From positions 1-9,507 of the forward strand of contig CALYSG010000062.1 of assembly GCA_945485605.1 (NCBI GenBank): 9,507 nucleotides of DNA, read 5' to 3'. A program made the position numbers and the translations under genes. This stretch comes from an uncultured Clostridia bacterium. Lineage in GTDB: Bacteria > Bacillota > Clostridia > Oscillospirales > CAG-272. Under the pieces are notes generated by a model. That model was not told the DNA's origin. It did not search any database and saw nothing but the letters and a program-made list of their open reading frames with translations. Within the stretch, counting starts at the first letter, position 1, and the number at the start of each line of letters is the position of its first letter. Of the stretch, positions 1 through 6,412 are shown in pieces.

Positions 1-71
1 AGCCAAACACACCTTTGCGTGAGGGACTGCGCCGTTTTGCCGAGTGGTACAGGGACTATTACAGGATATAA
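1..71 (+). CDS. C-terminal end of a NAD-dependent nucleotide-sugar epimerase-like protein (5' partial)
   Basis: The frame starting at base 3 is open and ends at TAA 69-71. It encodes a 22-residue tail containing TPLREGLRRF and AEWYRDYY. This matches the C-terminal helix typical of extended short-chain dehydrogenase/reductase epimerases (UDP-glucuronate 4-epimerase type), where a TPL-EG-RRF-EWY-YY pattern closes the protein. These cytoplasmic enzymes interconvert UDP-sugars for surface polysaccharide synthesis. Only the tail is present, so no nucleotide-binding or catalytic motif can be checked and the substrate is unknown. The stop codon lies directly against a strong terminator, as expected for the last gene of a transcript. 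Confidence 0.6.
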   Translation, partial: PNTPLREGLRRFAEWYRDYYRI

Positions 72-108
72 AAATGATCTCCGACATTTTATGTCGGAGA
101 TCATTTTT
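71..108. terminator. Bidirectional intrinsic terminator between convergent genes
   Basis: A perfect 17-bp stem (71-87 with 91-107) closes on a 3-base loop. The right side ends in a T run (104-108) and the left side begins with an A run (70-74), so the hairpin can stop transcripts arriving from either strand. It lies between the epimerase stop (71) and the GH30 stop (116) and would serve both genes. Confidence 0.9.
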
Positions 109-115
109 ACGTAAA

Positions 116-1417
116 CTATTCCTCTATCTCGTAGGTCACCATGGATTGGGGGGCTATCATGACCTTGTAGAGTCTGTTGAATACCGAGAGGTTATACTGA
201 ATGTTTGTGTCTGACGAGTTGCTTACGACAACGATAATCTTTCCGTCGGGATTTCGGAATGCCGCGGCGGTAAGGTCACTTCTGTATGACGAGGTTGCGA
301 GAGCCTTGGCTCCTCTCTTAACAAAATGAGAGAACAGGTAGGTCTCAAAGTAGCTGCGGCGGAGTGTGATCTCCTTGCCGTCCGACATGAGTGGTGCCGA
401 GCAACCGAATTCACGGTCGTGATAAGGCTCGCCGACCATGCCGAGCATAAGGTTCCATTCGCATACTGCCTGCACCCCGTGTGTGAAGTCACCGATAAGC
501 TCGGAGCCGTAGGTATCGAAGACCTTTCTGCCGAGACCGTTGCAGTATTCCGACAGAACGAGCAACTTTTCCGGATACTGTTCACGCATGAGGGCTACTT
601 CGTCGAAGTGTTGACCCGAGTACCAGTGGAAGGCGGCACCCACGCAAAGGTCGCCGACCTCTGAATAGACCTTCTCCATTCGGTGGTAGAGCCTGCCCTT
701 GTTGTGATCCCAGCCGAGGATCTTCGTGTCAAGGCCGTGAGCCTTGAATGCCGCGGAGAGAGCCTTTATCAGTTCGATCTCTTCCTCGGCGCTCTCCTGA
801 CAGCTGTCCCAGAGCGAGCCTGCGAGAGGTTCATTCTGAGGCGTGACAGCAAAAATACGTATACCTTCCTTTTCATATTCCTCGACAAAGCGCGCGAAAT
901 ATTCGGCGTAAAGCTCACGGTATTCGGGCATAAGGTGTCCCTGGACGCGGCTCTTGTTGTCCTTCATAAAGGCGGGGGGGCTCCAGGGCGATGCTATGAA
1001 CACTATCTCTTCGCCGACCCCTTTTGCAGTCTCCATCGCATCGTGAATCATCGGTATCACATATTTTCGGTCGCGGTCGATCGAGAAGCTCGCGAGCGTT
1101 TCGTCACCTTCTTCAAGGTAATCGTACATATCGTGAGCGAAGTCGGACGATCCGATGCAGAGGCGGCAGAAGTTGTAACGAAGTCCGCTTTCACCGAAAA
1201 GCAGCTCCATAGCTTTCTTTTTGCCGGCTTCGTCAAGGAGGGAATAGTTGTAGGCGCTGCTTTCGGTAAAGGCTCCGCCGATGCCAATGATCTCCTGTCT
1301 CTCGACGGGATAAATGTTTACTCTGTCTTTACCGACGTCGGGAACCTGCTCGCCCGCATCGGGAGACAGGCGAATCAGAGAACCGCCTTCACATAAAGTG
1401 CGTGTGAGAAATTTCAT
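116..1417 (-). CDS. Glycoside hydrolase family 30 (glucosylceramidase-like beta-glycosidase), cytoplasmic
   Basis: A 433-residue retaining beta-glycosidase of clan GH-A, family GH30. Family signatures appear in order: GGAFTESSA (residues 47-55), ASPWSPPAFMK (142-152), TPQNEP (192-197) with the predicted acid/base Glu196, HWYSG (264-268), and LSEYC (288-292) with the predicted nucleophile Glu290. The (beta/alpha)8 barrel runs to about residue 350, followed by the small beta domain usual in the family. There is no signal peptide or membrane segment, so it should act in the cytoplasm on imported oligosaccharides. GH30 covers beta-glucosidase, beta-1,6-glucanase, beta-xylosidase and related activities, and the exact substrate cannot be read from sequence. 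The ATG at 1417 is preceded on the minus strand by GGAG at suitable spacing. It is transcribed alone, from its own promoter to the terminator at 71-108. Confidence 0.9.
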   Translation of the reverse strand: MKFLTRTLCEGGSLIRLSPDAGEQVPDVGKDRVNIYPVERQEIIGIGGAFTESSAYNYSLLDEAGKKKAMELLFGESGLRYNFCRLCIGSSDFAHDMYDYLEEGDETLASFSIDRDRKYVIPMIHDAMETAKGVGEEIVFIASPWSPPAFMKDNKSRVQGHLMPEYRELYAEYFARFVEEYEKEGIRIFAVTPQNEPLAGSLWDSCQESAEEEIELIKALSAAFKAHGLDTKILGWDHNKGRLYHRMEKVYSEVGDLCVGAAFHWYSGQHFDEVALMREQYPEKLLVLSEYCNGLGRKVFDTYGSELIGDFTHGVQAVCEWNLMLGMVGEPYHDREFGCSAPLMSDGKEITLRRSYFETYLFSHFVKRGAKALATSSYRSDLTAAAFRNPDGKIIVVVSNSSDTNIQYNLSVFNRLYKVMIAPQSMVTYEIEE

Positions 1418-1447
1418 GTTTTTTACTCCGTTGTATTTTTTGATTTA

Positions 1448-1476
1448 ATTATACGCCGATATGCGCAATAAATCAA
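1448..1476 (-). promoter_or_regulatory. Sigma-A-type promoter of the GH30 gene
   Basis: On the minus strand, a TTGATT -35 box (1476-1471) is followed by a 17-base spacer and a perfect TATAAT -10 box (1453-1448). Transcription would start near 1440, giving a leader of roughly 25 bases before the GH30 ATG. No obvious operator overlaps it. Confidence 0.75.
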
Positions 1477-1537
1477 TGTATCTTTCGTTCGTGTTATTGT
1501 ATATTTCGCTCGCAGTCATAAATGCGGTATATTATTG

Positions 1538-1609
1538 CGAGCCGACCTTCGCGCCGAGATCGAGGAATTCTGCAAATACTTCCCGAACCTCAAGGTCGAC
1601 AGACTTTAA
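1538..1609 (+). pseudogene. Possible C-terminal gene remnant, family not recognised
   Basis: This frame reads as a plausible protein tail, RADLRAEIEEFCKYF followed by PNLKVDRL and TAA (1607-1609). Its third codon positions are strongly GC-rich, as in the neighbouring real genes, and its codons are those the neighbours favour. Upstream in frame (1472-1537) the sequence becomes AT-rich and non-descript. No ATG with a ribosome site is present, and a stop occurs at 1469-1471. It may be the 3' end of a gene that was otherwise deleted. The protein family is not recognised, and 24 codons is short enough that chance remains possible. Confidence 0.3.
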
Positions 1610-1652
1610 CAGTAACAAAAATGCTCTGCTTTTCGGTCTGCAATTTGTTTTG

Positions 1653-1708
1653 GAAATATTCTGTTTCCGCTTGCGGAATGCGGCTGTTTAAGCCGCAAAG
1701 AATATTTC
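1653..1708. repeat. Predicted three-way-junction structured element (nested inverted repeats)
   Basis: A perfect 10-bp outer stem (1653-1662 with 1699-1708) encloses two adjoining hairpins. The first is a 5-bp stem capped by a CTTG tetraloop (1665-1678). The second is a 7-bp stem with a 5-base loop (1679-1697). Only three bases (1663, 1664, 1698) are unpaired at the junction. The pairing was read directly from the bases and is nearly continuous over 56 nucleotides. There is no T run after it, so it is not a standard terminator. It could be part of a small RNA, a palindromic repeat or MITE-like element, or a processing/binding site. The transcribed strand is unknown. Confidence 0.5.
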
Positions 1709-1709
1709 G

Positions 1710-1758
1710 GAACGGCGTAAATTGATTTTCAATTTTTCGCTATCTTTGCACGCCGTTC
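1710..1758. repeat. Second nested hairpin adjoining the three-way junction
   Basis: Two bases after the junction element, a 9-bp perfect arm pair (1710-1718 with 1750-1758, GAACGGCGT and its complement) encloses a second perfect hairpin (1719-1725 with 1729-1735, 3-base loop). The inner hairpin is AT-only except for one G-C pair and is followed by two further Ts. The outer right arm ends 16 bases before the -35 box of the sigma-operon promoter. Its function is not known. On the plus strand the inner hairpin could act as a weak terminator insulating the promoter from upstream transcription. Confidence 0.4.
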
Positions 1759-1774
1759 GGCAGATCATTTTTGT

Positions 1775-1803
1775 TTGACACGAAGGTACATATATGATAA
1801 AAT
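1775..1803 (+). promoter_or_regulatory. Strong sigma-A-type promoter of the sigma/anti-sigma/serpin operon
   Basis: A perfect TTGACA -35 box (1775-1780) is followed by a 17-base spacer and a TAAAAT -10 box (1798-1803, five of six consensus bases). Transcription should start near 1810, leaving a leader of about 90 bases before the GTG start at 1900. This is a housekeeping-type promoter. I did not find a convincing ECF-type promoter here that would indicate autoregulation, although its recognition sequence is unknown. Confidence 0.8.
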
Positions 1804-1810
1804 AATTGAT

Positions 1811-1822
1811 GAAAAATTTTTC
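1811..1822. promoter_or_regulatory. 12-base palindrome at the predicted transcription start, possible operator
   Basis: GAAAAATTTTTC is perfectly self-complementary and lies at or just downstream of the start site predicted from the promoter at 1775-1803. A repressor or nucleoid protein could bind here. An AT-rich palindrome of this length can also arise by chance, so this is a weak call. Confidence 0.2.
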
Positions 1823-1899
1823 TGACCGTAAGAAAAGGAAGAATAATCCTACTTATAAGGTGACGGCAGGGAAAAAACGCCGCGGAAAGGAGAGTACGA

Positions 1900-2451
1900 G
1901 TGCTTGACAGTGCAATAATCGGGCTTTTCTTTGAGCGCGACGAGTCGGCGATAAGCGCGACGGCGGAAAAGTACGGCAAAAGGCTTTTCGGTATCTCGGA
2001 GAACATAACGGGATGCCGAGAGGACGCGGAGGAGTGCGTCAACGACACTTACCTTGCCGCGTGGAATTCGATCCCGCCGACGCGCCCGGACAACTACTAC
2101 GCCTACCTTTGCCGTATTGTGAGGAATATTTCGCTCGACCGCGCCGATCGAGGAAGGGCAAAAAAACGAAGTGCCGAGGTAGTTCCGTTTTCATCCGAGC
2201 TTGAAAGCGTCCTTGCCGACACCGAAGCGAATGCCGGCAGATCAGAAGAGCTGTCCTTTATCCTTGACGGCTTTATCAGGACGCTTGATGCCGACACGAG
2301 GTTAATATTTATCAGAAGATATTTTTACGGCGACAGCGCCGGGAGCATATCGGAAATAACGGGTATCGGTGAAAACGGGATTTACGCAAGGCTTTTCCGA
2401 GCGAGAAAAAGGCTTATGAAGCTCCTTCGAAAGGAGGGATTTGATGTATGA
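1900..2451 (+). CDS. ECF-type RNA polymerase sigma factor
   Basis: A 183-residue sigma-70-family protein of the extracytoplasmic-function group, containing only regions 2 and 4. Region 2 spans about residues 22-86, with the conserved stretch DAEECVNDTYLAAWNSIPP (42-60) and then YLCRIVRNISLD (69-80). Region 4 spans about 117-178, with the helix-turn-helix around ISEITGIGENGIYARLFRAR (150-169). It would direct RNA polymerase to a dedicated promoter set when released from its anti-sigma factor. The start is GTG, supported by AAAGGAG about 7 bases upstream, and no better ATG exists. Its stop overlaps the next gene's ATG (ATGA), a translational-coupling arrangement typical of sigma/anti-sigma pairs. 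The ECF subgroup cannot be assigned safely by eye. Confidence 0.92.
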   Translation: MLDSAIIGLFFERDESAISATAEKYGKRLFGISENITGCREDAEECVNDTYLAAWNSIPPTRPDNYYAYLCRIVRNISLDRADRGRAKKRSAEVVPFSSELESVLADTEANAGRSEELSFILDGFIRTLDADTRLIFIRRYFYGDSAGSISEITGIGENGIYARLFRARKRLMKLLRKEGFDV

Positions 2452-3011
2452 TCGGTGAAATGCTTTCGCACGCGATGAGCGGGATCGGAGACGATCTTAT
2501 TGCTTCGGCGGACGAGTCAAAGGTCAGAGCTCACTTTATTCGCCGACATGCAAAAAAAAGAAGGATGACGCTACTTGCCGCCCTTGCAGCGGTCGTCTGC
2601 GTTATCATCGCTTCGGCAATCTTCACGGCGGGCTATATGGCAGGAGTCGGTGACAGACCCGAAGCCGGAAGCAGCCCGAATTTGGGAGCTGACGAGAAGG
2701 CTGAAGTCGGTCAGGAAATACATGATTGGCGGGGGCTTAAGGTGACTTCGGGGCTTTATTCCGAGCTTACGCGCGAGTTGCCCGAGGATGATGGCAGCGG
2801 TATGACGGAGTCGTCCGGAATCTCGGAGGCTATCCCGATCCTTATCCTTACGCAGAGTACCGACGCGAGGGAAAAAGCCGAGGCTGCTCTCGCCGATGCG
2901 GGTATAGCGTTCAGCGACGGCAGGGAGATACGTGTCAGCCTTACTCCGGTGCAGCTTGCCGCGCTTGAGGGCGAATGGACGCGTGAATGTATTTTTGATC
3001 TTGCGAAATAA
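2448..3011 (+). CDS. Single-pass membrane anti-sigma factor-like protein
   Basis: A 187-residue protein with three parts. The N-terminal cytoplasmic segment of about 40 residues contains GIGDDLIASADES (12-24), resembling the DDDLI-EA motif that opens many clostridial proteins encoded next to ECF sigma factors. One transmembrane helix follows (about 41-66, flanked by the basic HAKKRRM). An outside domain of about 120 residues then has an acidic linker (105-125) and an alpha/beta-looking end (129-187). No HxxxCxxC zinc anti-sigma motif is present. Role inferred from position: it holds the sigma factor at the membrane until an outside signal arrives. A strong AAGGAGG site inside the sigma gene (2431-2437) drives its ATG. 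The outer domain matches no family I recognise. Confidence 0.7.
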   Translation: MIGEMLSHAMSGIGDDLIASADESKVRAHFIRRHAKKRRMTLLAALAAVVCVIIASAIFTAGYMAGVGDRPEAGSSPNLGADEKAEVGQEIHDWRGLKVTSGLYSELTRELPEDDGSGMTESSGISEAIPILILTQSTDAREKAEAALADAGIAFSDGREIRVSLTPVQLAALEGEWTRECIFDLAK

Positions 3012-3034
3012 TATTTGAGGAGGATAAAACTATT

Positions 3035-4291
3035 ATGGCAGTGAAAAAGAGGATCCTTTCTGTTCTTTTGCTCCTTTCGGTACTTGCTTCGGTTGCCGCG
3101 ATGAGCGGATGCGCGAAGATAAGCGCCGATAATGTTTCGGACGGGATACTTCCCGGGCAGGTGAACGGAAAAAAGACCGATTTGACCTTTGCAGAAGGCT
3201 CGGCGGACTTCGCCCTGAAGCTCTTCAGGGCTACCGCAAAGGGTGAAGACAACGCGCTCGTGTCGCCGCTTTCGGTGATGCTTGCCCTTGCCATGACGGC
3301 GAACGGAGCGAAGGGTGAGACGAAAGAGCAGATGGAAGCTCTGCTTGGAAACGGTATGGATATCGAAACGCTTAATGAGTACCTTTACACCTATATGAAT
3401 GACCTGCCGTCGTTCGAGAAGGCTAAGCTCGTGCTGGCAAATTCGATATGGTTCCGCGACATAGAATCACTTGACGTGAAGCGCGATTTTCTTCAGAAGA
3501 ACGCCGACTACTATTCCGCAGATGTATATAAGGCTCCGTTCGATAAGAAAACCTGCGACGACATCAACCGTTGGATAGAGGAGAAAACCGACGGTATGAT
3601 AAAGGATATGCTCGACGAAATAGACCGGGATGCCGTAATGTACCTCATAAACACGGTGCTTTTCGATGCCGAGTGGAAGGACATCTACTTCGAGGATCAG
3701 ATCCGCGACGGATATTTTACCTCTGCCGACGGAAAGAGGCAAAAGGTTTCGATGATGCATTCGGAGGAGTGGGGCTTCATCGACGACGGCAAGGCTACGG
3801 GCTTCAAAAAGCCCTACAAGGGCGGTTACAGCTTCGTGGCTCTGCTCCCGAACGAGGGCGTATCTCTTGACAGTTATCTTGATTTTCTGACCGGCGAGGG
3901 CTTCCTCTCGGCTGTGAAAAATGCGAAGAACGAGAAGGTCATCGCGACGATGCCGAAGTTTGAATACGACTACAAGGTCGAGATGAAGGATATTCTCCAA
4001 TCCCTTGGAATGACTATGCCGTTCGACTCCGGCATGGCCGACTTTTCGGGACTTGCCGTGGTCTCCGAAGGGAATATCTATATAAACAGGGTGCTTCATA
4101 AAACTCATATAACCGTTGATGAAAAGGGAACTAAGGCGGGTGCAGCAACAGCAGTAGAGATGAATTGCGAATCCGCCGAGCTACCGTTGAATTATCACAC
4201 CGTGACGCTTGACAGACCTTTTATCTACGCGATTATCGACGACGCAACGGGATTGCCGATATTTATAGGGACGGTTACAAATATAGACTGA
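3035..4291 (+). CDS. Surface lipoprotein serpin (serine protease inhibitor)
   Basis: A 418-residue serpin preceded by a lipoprotein signal peptide: basic KKR, hydrophobic ILSVLLLLSVLASVAAM, then lipobox MSGC with Cys26 as the predicted lipidation site. It should therefore sit on the outer face of the membrane. The serpin fold starts near residue 55. Hallmarks are VSPLSVMLALAMTANGAKG (76-94), the NTVLF strand (206-210) and the C-terminal RPFIYAIIDDATGLPIFIG (394-412). The reactive-centre hinge EKGTKAGAAT (363-372) has the small residues needed for loop insertion, so an inhibitory rather than non-inhibitory serpin is predicted. Standard counting puts P1-P1' at Glu379-Ser380. It follows the anti-sigma gene by 23 bases with its own GAGGAGG site and ends the operon at a terminator. 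Likely targets are host or competitor elastase-like proteases. Confidence 0.93.
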   Translation: MAVKKRILSVLLLLSVLASVAAMSGCAKISADNVSDGILPGQVNGKKTDLTFAEGSADFALKLFRATAKGEDNALVSPLSVMLALAMTANGAKGETKEQMEALLGNGMDIETLNEYLYTYMNDLPSFEKAKLVLANSIWFRDIESLDVKRDFLQKNADYYSADVYKAPFDKKTCDDINRWIEEKTDGMIKDMLDEIDRDAVMYLINTVLFDAEWKDIYFEDQIRDGYFTSADGKRQKVSMMHSEEWGFIDDGKATGFKKPYKGGYSFVALLPNEGVSLDSYLDFLTGEGFLSAVKNAKNEKVIATMPKFEYDYKVEMKDILQSLGMTMPFDSGMADFSGLAVVSEGNIYINRVLHKTHITVDEKGTKAGAATAVEMNCESAELPLNYHTVTLDRPFIYAIIDDATGLPIFIGTVTNID

Positions 4292-4337
4292 ATAAAGCAT
4301 ATCGTTGTGAGACGATCGTTCTACGGAGCTTTTTCAT

Positions 4338-4375
4338 AAAAACAGTCTCCCTTTACTCAGGGGAGGCCGTTTTTT
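4338..4375. terminator. Bidirectional intrinsic terminator between serpin and feoB
   Basis: A 7-bp GC-rich stem with one G-U wobble on the plus strand (4345-4351 with 4361-4367) has a 9-base loop. It is extended past one mismatch by C-G and a run of A-T pairs. T runs lie on the right (4370-4375), with A's on the left (4338-4342). It serves the serpin operon (+) and the convergent feoB (-). A smaller inverted repeat (ATCGT/ACGAT, around 4301-4316) lies between the serpin stop and this hairpin. Confidence 0.85.
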
Positions 4376-4385
4376 CTCTTTGAGA

Positions 4386-6155
4386 TCATATTGGGATATT
4401 ATTTATTATCGCTGCCGCGGCGTAGGCTGTCAGAAGCCTTGCGAGCGTATGCAGGCAGGCGCGTGGAAAGGACGACAGCTCCTTCTTCGATGCCGTGAAG
4501 GCGGCAAGACAGGGCGGGTAAAGCAGGAAGAACACGAGAAAGGCGCATACAGACCTTCCCGTAGGAAAGAGAGAAACGAGAGACGACACTCCCGGAGAGA
4601 CCGCAAGGCTGCTCAGCACCGCCTCTTTTGCGAAAAGTCCGGCAAAGAGAGCTGCCGCAAGCCTTGCATCACCGAATCCGAGTGGCGTTAGAATCGGTGA
4701 GATCAGACCGCCGAGTGCGGTGAGGATACTTTCATTTTCCGCCGCATGATGAAATGAGAGATCAAAATATCCGAGAGCCCAGCAGACGACCGAGGCGAGA
4801 AATATGACGGTAAAGGCTCGCTTAACGAAGTCAGCGCAACGGTCGGATAGGTTACGAAGGACATTTTTAGCCCTCGGAAGTCTGTATTCGGGCAGCTCAA
4901 GCATATAGGAGGGGACTTCTTTTCCGCGAAAGGTAAGCGTTGACAGAAGCCCTGTCGCGATCCCCGTGAGGTACAGCGCCGCGATGACCGCGATCCTGTA
5001 TTTTCCGAAAAAGAGAGATGAAAAGAATGTAAAGACCGGTAGCTTTGCGGAGCAGGCGAAGAACGGCACGAGGTATACCGTCCGCCGCTTGCCTTTCGCG
5101 GAGGTCGATGTCCTTGCGGCAAGGATCGCCGGGACCGAACAACCGAAGCCCATAAGAAGCGGCACGGCATCTCTTCCGGAAAGCCCGAAAAGGCGCATAG
5201 GACGGTCGAAAATGAAGGCTATCCTTGCCATATACCCGCTGTCCTCTGCGACCGAGAGCAGCAAAAAGAGTATCGCAACGGTCGGGAGAAATGAGAGAAC
5301 TCCTCCTACCCCCGCTATTATTCCGTCGGTAAGAAGGTCGGTAAGGACCGGTGCGACGCCTGCCGCCGCTGTTGCGTCTCCGATGGCTGTTGAGAGCGCT
5401 TCAAAAGCCCTTCCGAGCATTCCGGACATAAGCCCCCCGCCGAGCGTAAATGTAAGAAAGAAGACGCAGAGCATAAATAGAAGAAAGCATGGGATCGCCG
5501 AAAAACGCCCGCAGATGATCCTGTCGGCTCTCTCCGACCTGCTCTCGGAATCTGTGCTCGGCATTACGAAGCACTCGCGGCAAAGTGTGTCAACGTTTAG
5601 GTATCTTCTCACGATCGCATTTTCCGAAAAGTCGGGGGAGTCGGGCTTACTTTTGCGTTTTTCGAGTCCTGCCGCCGTGCCTACGAGAGCCTCTATCCCC
5701 GTATTTTCGACTGCCGACACGGCAAAAACGGGGATCCCAAGCATTTTTTCGAGCTTTTTTGTATCACAATATCCTCCGTGCTCGGTCAGAAGGTCGTACA
5801 TATTGAGTGCCAGTACCGCAGGAAGCCCCGTTTCGGCGAGCTGAAGGGCGAGGTACAGCGACCTTGCCGGGCAGGTGGCATCGGCAACGATCATCAACGC
5901 GTCGGGACTTTCTTCTTCCGAGAGAAGGAAGTCTGCGGCGGCTTTTTCTTCGTCGGAATAGGGAAAGAGTGAATAAAGCCCGGGTAGGTCTGTGATCTCT
6001 GCTTCCGCCCTGTATGACGAACGAAGTCTCCCCGATCTTTTTTCGACCGTGACACCCGGGAAGTTCCCGACTCTGCGATTTGAGCCTGTGAGAAGGTTAT
6101 AAAGTGTCGTTTTCCCGCAGTTCTGGTTTCCCGCGAGTGCTATTCGGATCATCAT
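4386..6155 (-). CDS. feoB: Ferrous iron transport protein FeoB
   Basis: A 589-residue ferrous iron transporter with an N-terminal GTPase domain fused to a membrane permease. G motifs: G1 GNQNCGKTT (9-17), switch I GNFPGVTVEK (30-39), G3 DLPG (56-59), G4 NMYD (118-121), and a G5-like SAVE (147-150). A variable helical linker follows (about 165-215). The membrane domain (about 220-588) carries the FeoB gate signatures FGCSVPA (337-343), FFACSAKLPVF (365-375), GLFAKE (506-511) and LLYPPC (544-549). It is shorter than the roughly 650-770 residues common in the family, mainly in the loops and linker, but all core motifs are present. Its ATG overlaps the feoA stop by 4 bases. A second ATG follows at once, and either could be the start. 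No feoC follows; transcription ends at the shared terminator. Confidence 0.95.
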   Translation of the reverse strand: MMIRIALAGNQNCGKTTLYNLLTGSNRRVGNFPGVTVEKRSGRLRSSYRAEAEITDLPGLYSLFPYSDEEKAAADFLLSEEESPDALMIVADATCPARSLYLALQLAETGLPAVLALNMYDLLTEHGGYCDTKKLEKMLGIPVFAVSAVENTGIEALVGTAAGLEKRKSKPDSPDFSENAIVRRYLNVDTLCRECFVMPSTDSESRSERADRIICGRFSAIPCFLLFMLCVFFLTFTLGGGLMSGMLGRAFEALSTAIGDATAAAGVAPVLTDLLTDGIIAGVGGVLSFLPTVAILFLLLSVAEDSGYMARIAFIFDRPMRLFGLSGRDAVPLLMGFGCSVPAILAARTSTSAKGKRRTVYLVPFFACSAKLPVFTFFSSLFFGKYRIAVIAALYLTGIATGLLSTLTFRGKEVPSYMLELPEYRLPRAKNVLRNLSDRCADFVKRAFTVIFLASVVCWALGYFDLSFHHAAENESILTALGGLISPILTPLGFGDARLAAALFAGLFAKEAVLSSLAVSPGVSSLVSLFPTGRSVCAFLVFFLLYPPCLAAFTASKKELSSFPRACLHTLARLLTAYAAAAIINNIPI

Positions 6156-6385
6156 TTGAGAGCCGTCCTTTCGACTTTTATAAGTCTCAGATCCGATATG
6201 CGCATAGTCAGCCTGTAGCCTCTGAGCTTGACCTCGACCGGATCACCGAATGGCGAGCGACGCCCGACCGTAACCTCTGTTCCCGGCACAAACCCGAGCT
6301 CAAGAAGCCTTGTCCGGATTATTCCATATCCTCCGACCGAAATTACCCTGCGCTTTTCTCCGCGTGCCGCCTTGTCAAGAGTCAT
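6152..6385 (-). CDS. feoA: Ferrous iron transport protein FeoA
   Basis: A 77-residue SH3-like FeoA domain, the small cytoplasmic partner required for FeoB-dependent ferrous iron uptake. The signature is LLELGFVPGTEVTV (27-40), followed by PFGDPVEVKLRGYRLTMR (45-62), the usual small beta barrel. The start is the ATG at 6385, which has GGAGG 7 bases upstream. The open frame continues upstream to 6478, but that extension lacks a ribosome site, resembles no FeoA and would overlap the promoter, so it is rejected. FeoA and FeoB form a translationally coupled two-gene operon (ATGA overlap). Confidence 0.93.
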   Translation of the reverse strand: MTLDKAARGEKRRVISVGGYGIIRTRLLELGFVPGTEVTVGRRSPFGDPVEVKLRGYRLTMRISDLRLIKVERTALK

Positions 6386-6412
6386 AACTTTACCTCCGCC
6401 AAAAATCAGTCT

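Larger units (their letters stand above)
1418..1899. other. 482-base intergenic region between divergent genes
   Basis: This divergent region contains, from left to right: the GH30 promoter, a coding-like remnant ending at 1609, the nested inverted repeats at 1653-1758, a consensus promoter reading rightward, and a leader of about 90 bases for the sigma factor gene. Small open frames here (for example an ATG at 1461) have no ribosome site and overlap the GH30 promoter, so they are not called. The leader also contains a 12-base palindrome (1811-1822) and a weak imperfect hairpin around 1829-1853. Confidence 0.6.

Noticed and set aside
683..1396. A 237-codon open frame on the plus strand antisense to the GH30 gene
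   Set aside because: It lies opposite a well-supported glycosidase, has no ribosome site and shows no recognisable domain. It is a shadow of GC-biased codon use on the other strand.
1461..1691. A 76-codon plus-strand open frame with a hydrophobic start, in the intergenic region
   Set aside because: No ribosome site precedes the ATG. It overlaps the GH30 promoter and reads through the inverted repeats in a frame with no coding bias.
1653..1737. Nested hairpins as a conventional intrinsic terminator or riboswitch
   Set aside because: There is no T run after the three-way junction, no gene directly upstream needing a terminator, and no riboswitch consensus recognised. Transcription from 1810 starts downstream, so it is not in the sigma operon leader.
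1810..1836. Possible ECF-type promoter (TGAAAA followed by CGTA) for sigma autoregulation
   Set aside because: The spacing between the two elements is about 11 bases, too short for an ECF promoter, and a consensus housekeeping promoter already explains transcription.
4966..5844. A 292-codon plus-strand open frame inside feoB
   Set aside because: Antisense shadow of feoB. Its translation is Ser/Arg/Pro-rich without any domain pattern.
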